Source: Sphingomonas aliaeris (lineage in GTDB: Bacteria; Pseudomonadota; Alphaproteobacteria; Sphingomonadales; Sphingomonadaceae). Taken from it: a DNA stretch of 64,000 nt. The translations under genes were made by a program, and so were the position numbers. The stretch is from contig NZ_CP061035.1 in assembly GCF_016743815.1 (NCBI RefSeq), positions 684,501-748,500 of the forward strand, in the 5' to 3' direction. Positions 1 to 8,667 of this stretch are shown one piece after another (the stretch's first letter is position 1; every line of letters starts with the position of its first letter). Below the pieces are notes generated by a model that was not told the origin of the DNA, made no database searches, and worked only from the letters and a program-made list of their open reading frames with translations.

Positions 1-164
1 GGCACGTCGGGCGTGATGCGCACGACGTCCGCGCGGATATGGCCGTCGCGCGTCCACGGATCGACTTCATACCGTCGCCACAACCAGATCGCGACCAGTA
101 TGGCGAGCAGCACGATCACCGCAGTGGCGAGGTAGCGGGCAAGGGGTTTCAACGTGGCGGTCAT
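1..164 (-). CDS. HlyD-family periplasmic adaptor subunit, N-terminus only (cut by window edge)
   Basis: Membrane-fusion (adaptor) subunit of an efflux pump, of the AaeA/EmrA type. Visible are a start ATG at 164, one N-terminal membrane anchor (about residues 10-28), then a periplasmic segment with the motif DPWTRDGHIRADVV and ITPDV, which is characteristic of this family just before the lipoyl-like domain. The start overlaps the stop of the DUF1656 gene (ATGA), so it is the last gene of the MarR-FUSC-DUF1656-HlyD operon. The rest lies outside the window. Substrate is inferred only from operon type (aromatic carboxylic acids in the AaeXAB system). Confidence 0.8.
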   Translation of the reverse strand, partial: MTATLKPLARYLATAVIVLLAILVAIWLWRRYEVDPWTRDGHIRADVVRITPDV

Positions 165-367
165 GCGGCGGGTCCGGTGAGCCAGGACAGAAGTCCCAGG
201 ATGATGAAGAACAAGGCGAGGTCGACGAGCGGGCGATAGGCGATGAACCGGTACGCCCCGACGATGGAGAGCAGGCGCGTGACCAGCCCGGTCAGGATCA
301 CCGCAAGAATGGCGATAATCAGGATGCTCGGCAGGAACACGCCGCCGATCGCAATCTCGCCGGTCAT
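161..367 (-). CDS. DUF1656 small membrane protein (AaeX-like)
   Basis: A 68-residue inner-membrane protein with two hydrophobic segments (about residues 5-28 and 45-62). Length, the start MTGEIAIGGVFLP and the position between a FUSC permease gene and an HlyD adaptor gene are typical of DUF1656/AaeX proteins of aromatic-acid efflux operons; their exact role is unknown. The ATG overlaps the FUSC stop and the stop overlaps the HlyD start, both by ATGA, so translation is likely coupled. Confidence 0.8.
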   Translation of the reverse strand: MTGEIAIGGVFLPSILIIAILAVILTGLVTRLLSIVGAYRFIAYRPLVDLALFFIILGLLSWLTGPAA

Positions 368-2407
368 GCCGCCGCTCCATAGGCCGGCGCGGTCGGGAAC
401 AGGTTGCGGCGGAGCGAGGTGAGCGCGAGCACGCCGGCGCGGCGGTGGTCCGCGCCGTCATCCTTCGCCACCTGCGTCAGCGCATGGTCCAGATCGCGGA
501 GCAATTCGGGTTCGGGCGGGGCGGGCCGGTCGGGTCGGAGGCGACGATAATGCGTCCCCACGCCGTGCAGCACGGGCTGAATCGTCGCCGCGTCGTCGGC
601 ATATCCGTCGATCCGCAATTGCCGCAACTCGCCCACCGAAACACCCACGCGCAGGTCGGTCAGCGCATCCAGCAGCGGCCGGCCCGGATCCGCACCGCTC
701 AGCGCCAGCCTCGGCGCGAGCAGCCCGATCCGGTCGAGCATCCGCGCGACCCAGCCGGGCGCATCGGGCGGGCCCGGCGCCACGCTGCGCTGCGCCAGTT
801 CGCGCCACCCCGCACGGATCAGCCGGCGCGCGGCGGTGTCCGCGCCGATCGTCTGGAACAGGCTGACCGTGACCACCGCGAACAACGTGCCGATCAACTG
901 CGCGACGGCCCCGTTGAGAAACGCGTCGAAACTCGCCGCGTAACTCGCGTTCAGCCCGACCGTGTTGAGGAATCCCAGCAACGCGCCCAGCGTGATCAGC
1001 ATCGTCTTCGGATTGGCCAGGAACGTGCCGCCGATCAGCATCGCCGGCGCCAGCACCGCCGCCAGCGTGACGAAATCCGTCACGCCCGGCAGGATGGCGA
1101 AGGCATAGACCGCCGCCACGACGAGGCCCAGGATCGATCCGTAGAAGAACGTCCGGATCGCGGGGGGCCGGATCGTCGCTATTGCCGAACAAGGCGCAGC
1201 ACACGCCCGCGATCAGCACCGCGCCACCGCCATCTGCCCAGCCGGTTCCGATCCAGAATGCGCAGCCGAGCAGGATCGTCGCCACCGTGCCCGCCGCCGC
1301 ACGCAGCGCGATACCGCGGTCGCGGTGCAACGGCCGGCGCGCGCTCCGGGCGAGCAGGGCGGCCACGCTCGGCGTGACCGGCGCGGGGCCGGGCGCACGC
1401 ATTTGATCGCGCAGATTGCGCACGTTGCGGTGCGCGGCGATCAGTTCGGCAAGTCGCGCGAGCAGGCTCAGGCGCAGCGCATCGCGCCACAGCAACGGCT
1501 CGGTTGCGGGCGGCTCCAGCGCCCGCGCGCGTGCGATCAACGCATCCGCCATCTCGTCGCGCACCGGATTGGGCGGCGGATCGCGCAGCCATTCGCGCAC
1601 CTCCTCGATCAGCGCCAGCGCCTCGGGGCGGGGGGCGTCGGACCCGCGCAGCAATTCGCTCACCCGGTCGTCCACCGCGCTCGCCAGCGGCAGCAGCATC
1701 GACATTTCCGCCTGCAGCGCGCGCAACGTCCGCACGCGCGGCGCAAGGCGCGCGGTGTCGAACGGCAGGTGGATCGACAATTGGTGCAGCTCGTTGATAT
1801 CGAGCGCGAGCCGTCGCCGGTCGGCATCCAGCGTCGCGCCCTTCTCCCCGCCCAGTGAATCCCGCGACCAGCGTTCGGCATCCTTCAGGATCGCGTCGAT
1901 CCGCGCGAGCAACGTCGCGGTCACCGTCTGCGGAAAGACGAAACCGTGGATCAGGCTGCCGCACAGGATCCCGATCGTGATTTCCTGCACGCGCAGGATC
2001 GCGGTCGTGAACACCGCATCGGGTGCGGTCACCGCCGGGAACCCGATGATGCTCGCGGTATAGCCCGCCAGCAGGAAGACATAGGCGCGCGGCGTGCGGT
2101 CGAGCAGCGAGATGTACAGGCACACGCCCAGCCACAAAGCGAGGCCGAGCGCCAGCAGTTCCGGCGCGTTGACCAGGTTCGGCACCAGCACGACCGCCGC
2201 CGTCGCGCCCAATATCGTGCCGAGAACGCGGAACACCGCCTTGGACAGCACTGCCCCGGCCAGCGGCTGCGCCACGATGTACGATGTCGTCACGGCCCAG
2301 AACGGGCGCGTCAGCCCTATCCGCAGCGCGATATAATAAGCGAGGATCGCCGCGACGAAGCATTTCAGCGAGAAGATCGCCTCGCGCAGGCCGAACCGCG
2401 CGATCAT
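364..2407 (-). pseudogene. FUSC-family aromatic acid efflux permease (AaeB-like), frameshifted in a G run
   Basis: Inner-membrane permease of the fusaric acid resistance/AaeB family: an N-terminal set of membrane helices (starting MIARFGLREAIFSLK), a long cytoplasmic middle, then a second FUSC membrane set. The frame is broken once, at the six-G run 1162-1167 on the + strand. With five G, the protein reads DDPAPAIRTFFYGSILGLVV and continues into the second membrane domain to the stop at 364. Both halves are otherwise intact and family-like. A sequencing error is more likely than a dead gene because five other genes in the window show the same kind of defect. Start ATG overlaps the MarR stop (ATGA). 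Inferred job: export of aromatic acids together with the downstream HlyD. Confidence 0.8.
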
Positions 2408-2859
2408 GACTGGTCCCGCGCGGTTGCGAAGCGCGCCTCCACCGCCCGCGCGACCCGCAGCGCCGCGGTCAGGTCGTCGTCCGGAATGTCCGCCAGCGTT
2501 TCGGCGCGCAATCCGGCCAGCGTCGTCTCGATCCGCTCGACCAGCGCGCGCCCGCGATCCGTCAGCCCGATCCGGCTCACGCGGCCATCGGCGGGATCGC
2601 CGCGCCGGCTGACGAGTCCCGCCTCCGCCAGCAGATCCACGACGCGCACAAGCGACGCCGCCCGGACGTCCAGCTTCGCCGCCAGATCGCTTTGCCGCAC
2701 CTCGCCGCCCAGCCGCCCGACCTCGATCAGCGCCCAGCCACCCGCGGCGGACAGGCCAAACCCGCTCAACGCGCGATCCGCCGCCGCCCGCCACATGCGC
2801 GCCAGCGGCAGCAAGGTCCGGGCATAAGCCGCTTCGACGGAAAGGCGATCGGATGTCAT
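2404..2859 (-). CDS. MarR-family transcriptional regulator
   Basis: A 151-residue winged-helix repressor. The MarR fold shows in the central helix-turn-helix (QSDLAAKLDVRAASLVRVVDLL, residues about 55-78) and the wing with RRGDPADGRVSRIGLTDRG, the classic DxRxxxxxLTxxG motif. It is the first gene of the efflux operon and is translationally coupled to the FUSC gene. MarR proteins usually repress their own operon until a phenolic ligand binds; here a short inverted repeat lies just upstream of the start and is a candidate operator. Confidence 0.85.
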   Translation of the reverse strand: MTSDRLSVEAAYARTLLPLARMWRAAADRALSGFGLSAAGGWALIEVGRLGGEVRQSDLAAKLDVRAASLVRVVDLLAEAGLVSRRGDPADGRVSRIGLTDRGRALVERIETTLAGLRAETLADIPDDDLTAALRVARAVEARFATARDQS

Positions 2860-2866
2860 TAGGATG

Positions 2867-2878
2867 CTAAGTAGTTAG
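2867..2878. promoter_or_regulatory. candidate MarR operator
   Basis: The 12-base sequence CTAAGTAGTTAG is an inverted repeat (CTAA/TTAG around GTAG) placed 8 bases upstream of the marR start codon. It stands out as AT-rich in GC-rich surroundings. Autoregulation by MarR is inferred from position only. Confidence 0.4.
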
Positions 2879-2974
2879 TCCCGGGCCGAGATCAACAGCC
2901 TAGGCGCTTATGGCATCCGCGCGTTGACCTGGATCGGTCGCGGGCGATCCGTTTCCGCGGCGATCGACCGCCGG

Positions 2975-3982
2975 TTAGGCGTGCCGGTCGCCCTCGATCG
3001 AGGCCAACTGCCGAACGTCCGCTCTTTCGCTCCGATCTCCATCGTCAAGCATCTCGCGCGCGACGGCGATGACCCGGTCCAGTCCTTCCTCGAGCCCGAC
3101 CACCGGTTCCCAGCCGAGCAAGGCGCGCGCCATGCGGATATCCGGGCGACGAAGCTTGGGATCGTCCTGCGGCAGGGGGCGGCGGATCACGGGAGACGAT
3201 GATCCCGTCCGCTCGATCACCAGCGCGGCAAGCTCGCTGATTGTAAACTCTATCGGATTGCCGATATTGACGGGGCCGATGCAGCTGTCATCCGCCTCCA
3301 TCAGCCGGATCAACCCCTCGACCGTGTCGGTGACGTAGCAGAACGATCGCGTCTGGCTGCCGTCGCCATAGATCGTGATCGGCTCTCCCCGCAGCGCCTG
3401 ATCGATGAAATTGGGGATGACGCGGCCATCGCCCGCCTGCATCCGCGTGCCGTAGGAATTGAACAGGCGCGCGACGCGAATGCCGACGCCATGTTCGCGG
3501 TGATAATCGAAGAACAATGTCTCCGCCGCGCGCTTCCCCTCGTCGTAACATGCGCGGATGCCGGTGCAGTTGACCGCGCCGACATACTCTTCGGGCTGGG
3601 GATGCACTTCCGGATCGCCATAGATTTCGCTCGTCGATGTCTGCAGCACGCGCGCGCCGGTTTTTCGAGCCAGCTCCAGCGCGTTGATCGCCCCGAACAC
3701 GCTGGTCTTCATCGTCCCGATCGGGTCCGCCTGGTAATGCCGCGGCGATGCGGGGCAGGCGAGGTTGTAGATGCGATCGAACGCCATATCCGGAAACGGA
3801 TCGCGCACGTCGCCCCGGACGAAGCGGAACCGCGCGAAACGTTTCAGATGTTCGATATTGTCTTCGGTACCCGTTTCCAGATTGTCGAGACACCAGATGT
3901 CGTGCCCGCGATCATGCAATTCCTCGCACAGGTGAGATCCCAGAAACCCGGCTCCCCCGGTGACCAATATGCGTTGACCCAT
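2975..3982 (-). CDS. UDP-glucuronate decarboxylase (UDP-xylose synthase), extended SDR family
   Basis: NAD-dependent enzyme converting UDP-glucuronate to UDP-xylose for cell-surface polysaccharide. The 335 residues start with the nucleotide-binding motif GGAGFLGS (residues 9-16). The active-site segment reads [17 protein letters not shown], followed by YDEGK (the catalytic Tyr and Lys) and [14 protein letters not shown], a combination typical of UXS rather than dTDP-glucose dehydratase. No membrane anchor is present. A GGAGG six bases before the ATG supports the start. Monocistronic. A related UDP-sugar epimerase activity cannot be fully excluded. Confidence 0.8.
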   Translation of the reverse strand: MGQRILVTGGAGFLGSHLCEELHDRGHDIWCLDNLETGTEDNIEHLKRFARFRFVRGDVRDPFPDMAFDRIYNLACPASPRHYQADPIGTMKTSVFGAINALELARKTGARVLQTSTSEIYGDPEVHPQPEEYVGAVNCTGIRACYDEGKRAAETLFFDYHREHGVGIRVARLFNSYGTRMQAGDGRVIPNFIDQALRGEPITIYGDGSQTRSFCYVTDTVEGLIRLMEADDSCIGPVNIGNPIEFTISELAALVIERTGSSSPVIRRPLPQDDPKLRRPDIRMARALLGWEPVVGLEEGLDRVIAVAREMLDDGDRSERADVRQLASIEGDRHA

Positions 3983-4234
3983 ATGACGCCTCCGAAAGAC
4001 GTGATGCTCGCCCTGTTCGGCGAGCTTCAGCTTCTTTCACATACGATCATCTTCTTGGTCTTAGAATTTACATGGGTTTATCGATCGGGAAATCGACCGT
4101 TTGTTTAACATGGTATAGCGAGTGTAAGCACTCATCGGAAGAAAGTCTTGCGTGGCGCGACCGGCCGGCCAAGCGCGAAGCCGAAACTCCGCGCCTGTCC
4201 GTCCGCTCCCGCCGGTTTGATCGTTACCCCGCGA

Positions 4235-4933
4235 TCATGCCGCGTCGACCAGGACCAGTTCCGCATCGGCGATCGCGGTAACGCGCAGGATCGCCTCGTC
4301 GCTGATCGCGGCCCCGTCGCGCGCGTCCAGCCGGACGCCGTTGACCTCGACCGATCCGCTCGCGGGCACCAGATAGGCGTGGCGATCGGCGCCCAGCGGA
4401 TATTCCGCCGTCTCGCCCGCCTTCAACGTCGCACCCACGATGCGCGCGTCGGTGCGGATCGGCAGGGCGTCGTCATCCCCCTGTATCCCGCTGGCGAGCG
4501 TGACGAACTGGCCGGACCGCTCGTCCCGCGGGAACGGCTTGGCGCCCCAGGACGGTGCCTCGCCCCGCGTCTTCGGTTCGATCCAGATCTGGAAGATCTT
4601 CGTCGTGACGTCCTCGCGATTATATTCGGAATGCCGCACGCCCGATCCCGCGCTCATCACCTGCACGTCGCCCGCTTCGGTCCGGCCGACATTGCCCAGG
4701 CTGTCGGTATGCGTGATCGCGCCTTCGCGGACATAGGTGATGATCTCCATGTCGGCATGCGGATGTGGCGGAAATCCGGTACCGGCGGCGATCGTGTCGT
4801 CGTTCCACACCCGGATCGGGCCCCAGCTCATGCGCTTCGGGTCGTAATAATTGGCGAACGAAAAGTGGTGCTTGGCGTCCAGCCAACCGTGATTGGCGGC
4901 ACCGAGTTCTGCGAAGGGGCGGCGTTCGATCAT
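4235..4933 (-). CDS. pirin-family protein (bicupin, YhhW-like)
   Basis: A 232-residue bicupin of the pirin family, some members of which have quercetin 2,3-dioxygenase activity. The N-terminal cupin carries the metal-binding set: FPPHPHADMEIITYV, then THTDSLGN and later SGVRHSEYN, giving the expected His/His/His/Glu ligands. The second cupin is degenerate, as usual. AAGGA eight bases before ATG supports the start. The gene is divergent from a LysR regulator about 100 bases away, a common arrangement in which the LysR protein controls the pirin gene. The physiological substrate is not known. Confidence 0.85.
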   Translation of the reverse strand: MIERRPFAELGAANHGWLDAKHHFSFANYYDPKRMSWGPIRVWNDDTIAAGTGFPPHPHADMEIITYVREGAITHTDSLGNVGRTEAGDVQVMSAGSGVRHSEYNREDVTTKIFQIWIEPKTRGEAPSWGAKPFPRDERSGQFVTLASGIQGDDDALPIRTDARIVGATLKAGETAEYPLGADRHAYLVPASGSVEVNGVRLDARDGAAISDEAILRVTAIADAELVLVDAA

Positions 4934-5039
4934 CGTCCAGATCCTTGTTCGTGTTGGGCCTCGCGGCTCCGATGATCAGGAGATGGGCGCTTGTCGGACT
5001 TGACGAAATAGAAACATTGGCATCACATCATTGCCGAAA

Positions 5040-5951
5040 ATGACCAGACGACTTCCAGACTTCGAAGCCTGGGCGATTTTCGCCAAGGTCGCCGAACGCG
5101 GGTCCTTCTCGGATGCCGCGCGCGAATTGCGCATGTCCAACCCCACCGTGTCGAAAGCGATCGGCCGGCTCGAGGCGCAACTCGGCTTCGCCTTGCTGTC
5201 GCGCACGTCGCGGCGCCTGTCGCTGACCGAGGCCGGGCGGCAGTCGCTCGATCGCGCCGCGCGGCTGTTGAGCGAGGGCGAGGCGCTGGAGGACGAAGCC
5301 GCCGATCAATTGCGCGTCCCCCGCGGTCTCGTCCGGATCAGCGCGCCCCTGTCGTTCGGCACTGCCTATCTCGGCCCCGCGCTGCCGGAATTCCTGAAAA
5401 CCTATCCCGAGATCACGCTCGACCTCGCGCTCAGCGACCGCCGCGTCGATCTCGTCGCGGAGGGGTTCGACTTCGCGCTCCGCATCGCCGCGCTGGAGGA
5501 TTCGTCGCTCCTGTCGCGCACCTTGTGCTCCGTCCGGCTGATGCTCGTCGGCGCGCCGGCCTATTTCGATGCGAACGGTCGCCCGACTCACCCCGCCGAG
5601 CTTCGGCGGCACGTCGCGCTCGCTTATACCGGCAGCGCGCAAAAGGGCGTGTGGCGGTTCGGGCATCCGACGTTCGGCGAAGAAACCATCGAGCCGCCGG
5701 TCCGCGTCTGGGCCGATAATGCCGATCTGCTCAACCCGGTCCTGCTGGCGGGGCAGGGGCTTGCGCTGCAACCGGAATTCCTCGTCTGGCGCCAGATACG
5801 GGACGGATCGCTGGAGGTCGCGATGCCCGACTGGACCGCACGACCGCTCGCGCTTCACCTCGTCATGCCGCCCAGCCCGTTGCGCCCGCAACGCGTCCAG
5901 CTGCTGATCGATTACTTCGCCCGCGCGCTCGCCAATCCGCCCTGGGCGTGA
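5040..5951 (+). CDS. LysR-family transcriptional regulator
   Basis: Typical LysR protein: N-terminal winged helix-turn-helix (AIFAKVAERGSFSDAARELR... SNPTVSKAIGRLE, residues about 8-50) and a periplasmic-binding-protein-like effector domain (from about residue 90). ATG 5040 was chosen; an in-frame TTG at 5031 would add three residues. It is divergent from the pirin gene and probably regulates it and itself (inference from arrangement). Effector unknown. Confidence 0.85.
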   Translation: MTRRLPDFEAWAIFAKVAERGSFSDAARELRMSNPTVSKAIGRLEAQLGFALLSRTSRRLSLTEAGRQSLDRAARLLSEGEALEDEAADQLRVPRGLVRISAPLSFGTAYLGPALPEFLKTYPEITLDLALSDRRVDLVAEGFDFALRIAALEDSSLLSRTLCSVRLMLVGAPAYFDANGRPTHPAELRRHVALAYTGSAQKGVWRFGHPTFGEETIEPPVRVWADNADLLNPVLLAGQGLALQPEFLVWRQIRDGSLEVAMPDWTARPLALHLVMPPSPLRPQRVQLLIDYFARALANPPWA

Positions 5952-5963
5952 CGCATGGCCGGC

Positions 5964-6707
5964 CTACCCGGCACTCCCGTTCAGCACCGCCTGGACACGC
6001 AATCGCGGGAACACGTCCTCGATCGGTTTCGTATCGGGCAGGATGTAGACGATCCCGCCCTTGCGCTGGAACGACGGCCGCAGGATCTTGCCATAGAAAG
6101 CGACCGGCACGTTGATACAGCCGAACGTGATCCGGTTGTCGTCCGGCGTCGGGGACAGCATGCGCTCGCGCCGCCGCTCCTTCTTACTCACCGTCGTCGG
6201 GATCGTATGCAGCGCGACCGACGTCGCATAATCGACCCACAGGATCCGCTCCCGCCCGAACGCCAGCCCGAACTTCGCGACGAAGCGTCCGGCGGGCGTC
6301 GTCTTTTCGGACGGCCCGATCTCGGCAAGGTTCTTGCTGCCGACGCCGGGTGTCGCATCGTCGCCCGTCGCGATGCCGATCAGCACGGGCACCGCACCGG
6401 TCTGGACGCCCTTCGCATCGAACATCAGCAGCGACGCGTTGATCTTGTCGATGATCGCATAGGGCAGCGACCGGTTGTCGCCGGATTGCGCGACCCAGTC
6501 CGCGACGCGCATCGCCTCGGCCGATGGCACGATCTCGATCTCGGGTTGCACCGCCGGTTTGGGGGCAGTCTTCGGCTTGGTAGGGGGCTTCGCTTTCGTC
6601 GCCACGACGGCCGGGCGCTCGCTTCTGGCAATTCGGGCGGCAGGCGCGGCGGTCGCAGCGGTCGTGACCGCGGCGATGCCGGCCAGCGCGAGAAGAACGA
6701 TAGTCAT
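5964..6707 (-). CDS. L,D-transpeptidase (YkuD/ErfK fold)
   Basis: Exported peptidoglycan cross-linking enzyme. A signal peptide (about residues 1-20, ending AATAAPA) and a Pro/Lys-rich linker precede the catalytic domain. The YkuD signature is visible: a His in ATSVALHTIPTT and, about 30 residues on, ITFGCINVP, holding the catalytic Cys. The usual S/T-H-G-C is varied here to TFGC, a point worth noting; the Cys and the following N-V are kept. An in-frame ATG at 6725 would add six residues before the signal peptide. Convergent with the LysR gene, 12 bases apart. Confidence 0.75.
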   Translation of the reverse strand: MTIVLLALAGIAAVTTAATAAPAARIARSERPAVVATKAKPPTKPKTAPKPAVQPEIEIVPSAEAMRVADWVAQSGDNRSLPYAIIDKINASLLMFDAKGVQTGAVPVLIGIATGDDATPGVGSKNLAEIGPSEKTTPAGRFVAKFGLAFGRERILWVDYATSVALHTIPTTVSKKERRRERMLSPTPDDNRITFGCINVPVAFYGKILRPSFQRKGGIVYILPDTKPIEDVFPRLRVQAVLNGSAG

Positions 6708-6797
6708 CTGGTCAGGCGTCCACATCGAAACGGCCGCCGCACGAGGCGACGGCCGTAGGAAATCTTACCGCATGATATGCCGGTAAGGCGTCGAAGA

Positions 6798-7106
6798 TCA
6801 ATTGCGCGGGCGCTTGCGACGCTGCTCCTGCGCGCTCAGCCGCTGGTCCACGCCATCGACGCGACCGGTAAGCTGGTCGATCCGCTGCGTGTTCTGCTGG
6901 ATCTGCCCGGATGCGGCCTGCGCTTCGGCCAGCGCGGTTTTCGCCGTCGTGTCGGTCTGCTGCAAACGCTGCTCCAGCGTGTCGACGCGCTGGCTGACCG
7001 GGGCGATCTGTTCGCGAACATAGGATTTGGTGGCGCAACCGCTGAGGCCGACGGCTCCGACGAGCAGGACGGCCATCGGGGCGAATTTCGTAACTGGCAA
7101 CACCAT
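6798..7106 (-). CDS. small alanine-rich coiled-coil lipoprotein
   Basis: A 102-residue predicted lipoprotein: signal peptide with lipobox LSGC (Cys about residue 24), then a heptad-rich segment with repeated V/L spacing (APVSQRVDTLEQRLQQT, later QRIDQLTGRVDGVDQRL) that should form a long coiled coil. The architecture recalls Lpp-like or OmpA-linked envelope spacers, but there is no C-terminal lysine of the Lpp type; it ends in a basic tail RRKRPRN. GGAAG seven bases before ATG supports the start. Function unassigned. Confidence 0.7.
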   Translation of the reverse strand: MVLPVTKFAPMAVLLVGAVGLSGCATKSYVREQIAPVSQRVDTLEQRLQQTDTTAKTALAEAQAASGQIQQNTQRIDQLTGRVDGVDQRLSAQEQRRKRPRN

Positions 7107-7219
7107 CGCGTTTCTTCCAACTGGTTAAGCAAATTCAACACCACAGCCAGCGTAACCGTTCCGAAACAATACGATTCTGTCGATCCGTGCCGCGCGTCAG
7201 GCAAACCGAGCGCCGCCAT

Positions 7220-7819
7220 TCACCTCTTTTCGCGCTTTTTCACGCCGGGTGCGAAGGGGTCTTTGGGAATCGCCCGCGCCGGTTTCGCATCCTTCGTCAC
7301 GCGCCGGGCGGCGGTGCGCTGGGCATCGACGCACTTTCGCAATTCCGCCACCGCGGCACCGCTCCCCGCCAGGTCCAGTTGCTCGACCGGAATGTCCCCG
7401 CGCGTTATCTGCAACGCACCCGATGTCGCGAGATGGGTAAGGAATTTGGGCTCGAACGCCGTCACGAACCCCTTCTTCCCGTTCGACGCCAGTCCGATCG
7501 AAATCTGGTTCGCATAGCCGCCCTTCGACAGGCGGAAATTCAGTTTCAGCCGCTCCTTCGGCTTGATCGACCAATTGTCGTTCAGCACCGACAGATGGTT
7601 GCTGCCGCTCACGTCCAGCCCCATCAACAGCGTCGTATCGCCGACGCCGTCATATTGCCGCGTCAGGAAACAGCCGCGCCCGTCCTCGCTTTCCGCCAAG
7701 GTCCACGATCCGATGTTCCGGACCGGATATAATTGCGCCGCCGCCGGCAGGGCCGGGAACGCAACGGCGGCAACCACAGCAAGCACCGGAAAGCGTCTTT
7801 TCGTCATGATCCTGCGCAC
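7220..7819 (-). CDS. hypothetical exported protein
   Basis: About 199 residues with a cleavable signal peptide (ending ALPAAAQ, about residue 29) and no membrane segments after it. Two Cys in the mature part (GRGCFLTR and LRKCVDA) could form a disulfide. The C-terminus is basic (GVKKREKR). A GTG at 7819 preceded by GAGG at good spacing was taken as start; ATG 7807 is the alternative. I do not recognise a characterised family. Confidence 0.6.
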   Translation of the reverse strand: MRRIMTKRRFPVLAVVAAVAFPALPAAAQLYPVRNIGSWTLAESEDGRGCFLTRQYDGVGDTTLLMGLDVSGSNHLSVLNDNWSIKPKERLKLNFRLSKGGYANQISIGLASNGKKGFVTAFEPKFLTHLATSGALQITRGDIPVEQLDLAGSGAAVAELRKCVDAQRTAARRVTKDAKPARAIPKDPFAPGVKKREKR

Positions 7820-7898
7820 CGGTTACCTCTTCGATCGGCCGGATCGGCCGCCAGGCGCGGGATGCTAAAGCGAGCCGATCCGGATGGCCATATCCGGT

Positions 7899-8027
7899 TT
7901 ATTGATATCCGCCTTCTTTGCGCTCCTCGGCGGCTTCCTCCTGCACTTCCTCCATCTCGCTCGCCTGCTCCGCGTCCGTGTCCGTATCGGGGCTCTTGAT
8001 GTCGTCCTGTTCGGGATCGTTCGTCAT
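7899..8027 (-). CDS. small acidic protein, 42 residues
   Basis: A short gene with a strong ribosome site (AAGGAG nine bases before the ATG at 8027). The product starts MTNDPEQDDIKSPDTDTD, is extremely acidic and contains a Glu-rich stretch MEEVQEEAAEERKE that could be helical. No hydrophobic segment or known domain. Coding bias matches the genome. Function unknown; small acidic proteins of this sort are common in sphingomonads. Confidence 0.5.
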   Translation of the reverse strand: MTNDPEQDDIKSPDTDTDAEQASEMEEVQEEAAEERKEGGYQ

Positions 8028-8135
8028 GATCATCGTCTCCTTCGACAGGCCCAACGATCGACGCGACAGAGGGATGCCTGAGTCATTGTGTTGGTGTCGA
8101 CGCTCACCAGAAGCGTCCCGATCGGGAGGATTGTC

Positions 8136-8333
8136 ATGAAGCGCTTCGCCTTGTTCCTGTTGGCCCCCTTTGCAGGTTTCGCGCCTGCCACGGCGCAGAC
8201 CCCGCCACCCGTCCAGCCCGCTCCGGCCACGCCGACCGATTATGCATCCGCCGCCACCTGGCTGTGCCGGCCGGGCGCGCAGGATGCGTGCAGCAATGCG
8301 GACCTGTCATGGGCAAGGATCAGGACCGCATGA
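8136..8333 (+). pseudogene. truncated DUF3089-like exported protein (remnant)
   Basis: ATG at 8136 opens a reading frame with a clear signal peptide (MKRFALFLLAPFAGF... ATAQ), a Pro-rich linker and TDYASAATWLCRPGAQDACS, which resembles the start of sphingomonad DUF3089 proteins (WLCxPGRxDACS). The frame then ends after about 13 unrelated residues instead of continuing for 300 or more. This suggests that a deletion joined the N-terminus to other DNA. The family assignment is from memory of the motif and is tentative. Confidence 0.4.
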
Positions 8334-8482
8334 TCTACGCCATGTCACGGCTCCACCTCGCCGCAATGCGCGGGCTCGCGATCGAGCGCCTGTTCGAGGC
8401 CGACAATGAAGCGATCGACGAAGCGTTCGATCTGCTCAGCTGGTACAAGGACCGGTTCGTCACCCGCCTGACCGAATCCTGA
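8309..8482 (+). CDS. hypothetical small protein or 3' gene fragment
   Basis: Overlapping the end of the DUF3089-like remnant in another frame, 57 residues starting MGKDQDRMIYAMSRLH and ending in TRLTES. The composition is protein-like, with an acidic amphipathic centre (RLFEADNEAIDEAFDLL). No ribosome site precedes the ATG, so it may be the tail of a gene whose head was lost in the same deletion. Confidence 0.35.
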   Translation: MGKDQDRMIYAMSRLHLAAMRGLAIERLFEADNEAIDEAFDLLSWYKDRFVTRLTES

Positions 8483-8667
8483 CGCCACCACGGCCCTGAT
8501 CTTTCGCCCCACGCCCGATGCCGCGCCGGGCGCGCCGGTGTGCCGCTGCGACACGTCCCCAAAATAATACTAACTCGTAAGAGAATGAATCTTGATCTCC
8601 GCCTTTTTCCGGCGCAATAGGAACGCCTGTAGCGGCAGAGATCGCACGGCGCAGGTAGGAGAAGGTG

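Noticed and set aside
1162..1167. Programmed frameshift or phase variation in FUSC
   Set aside because: Six unrelated genes share the same G-run defect with both gains and losses, so an error process is simpler.
458..2794. A 778-residue minus-strand frame over MarR and FUSC
   Set aside because: It mixes a shadow frame of marR with the first part of FUSC; the true genes are separate and coupled by ATGA.
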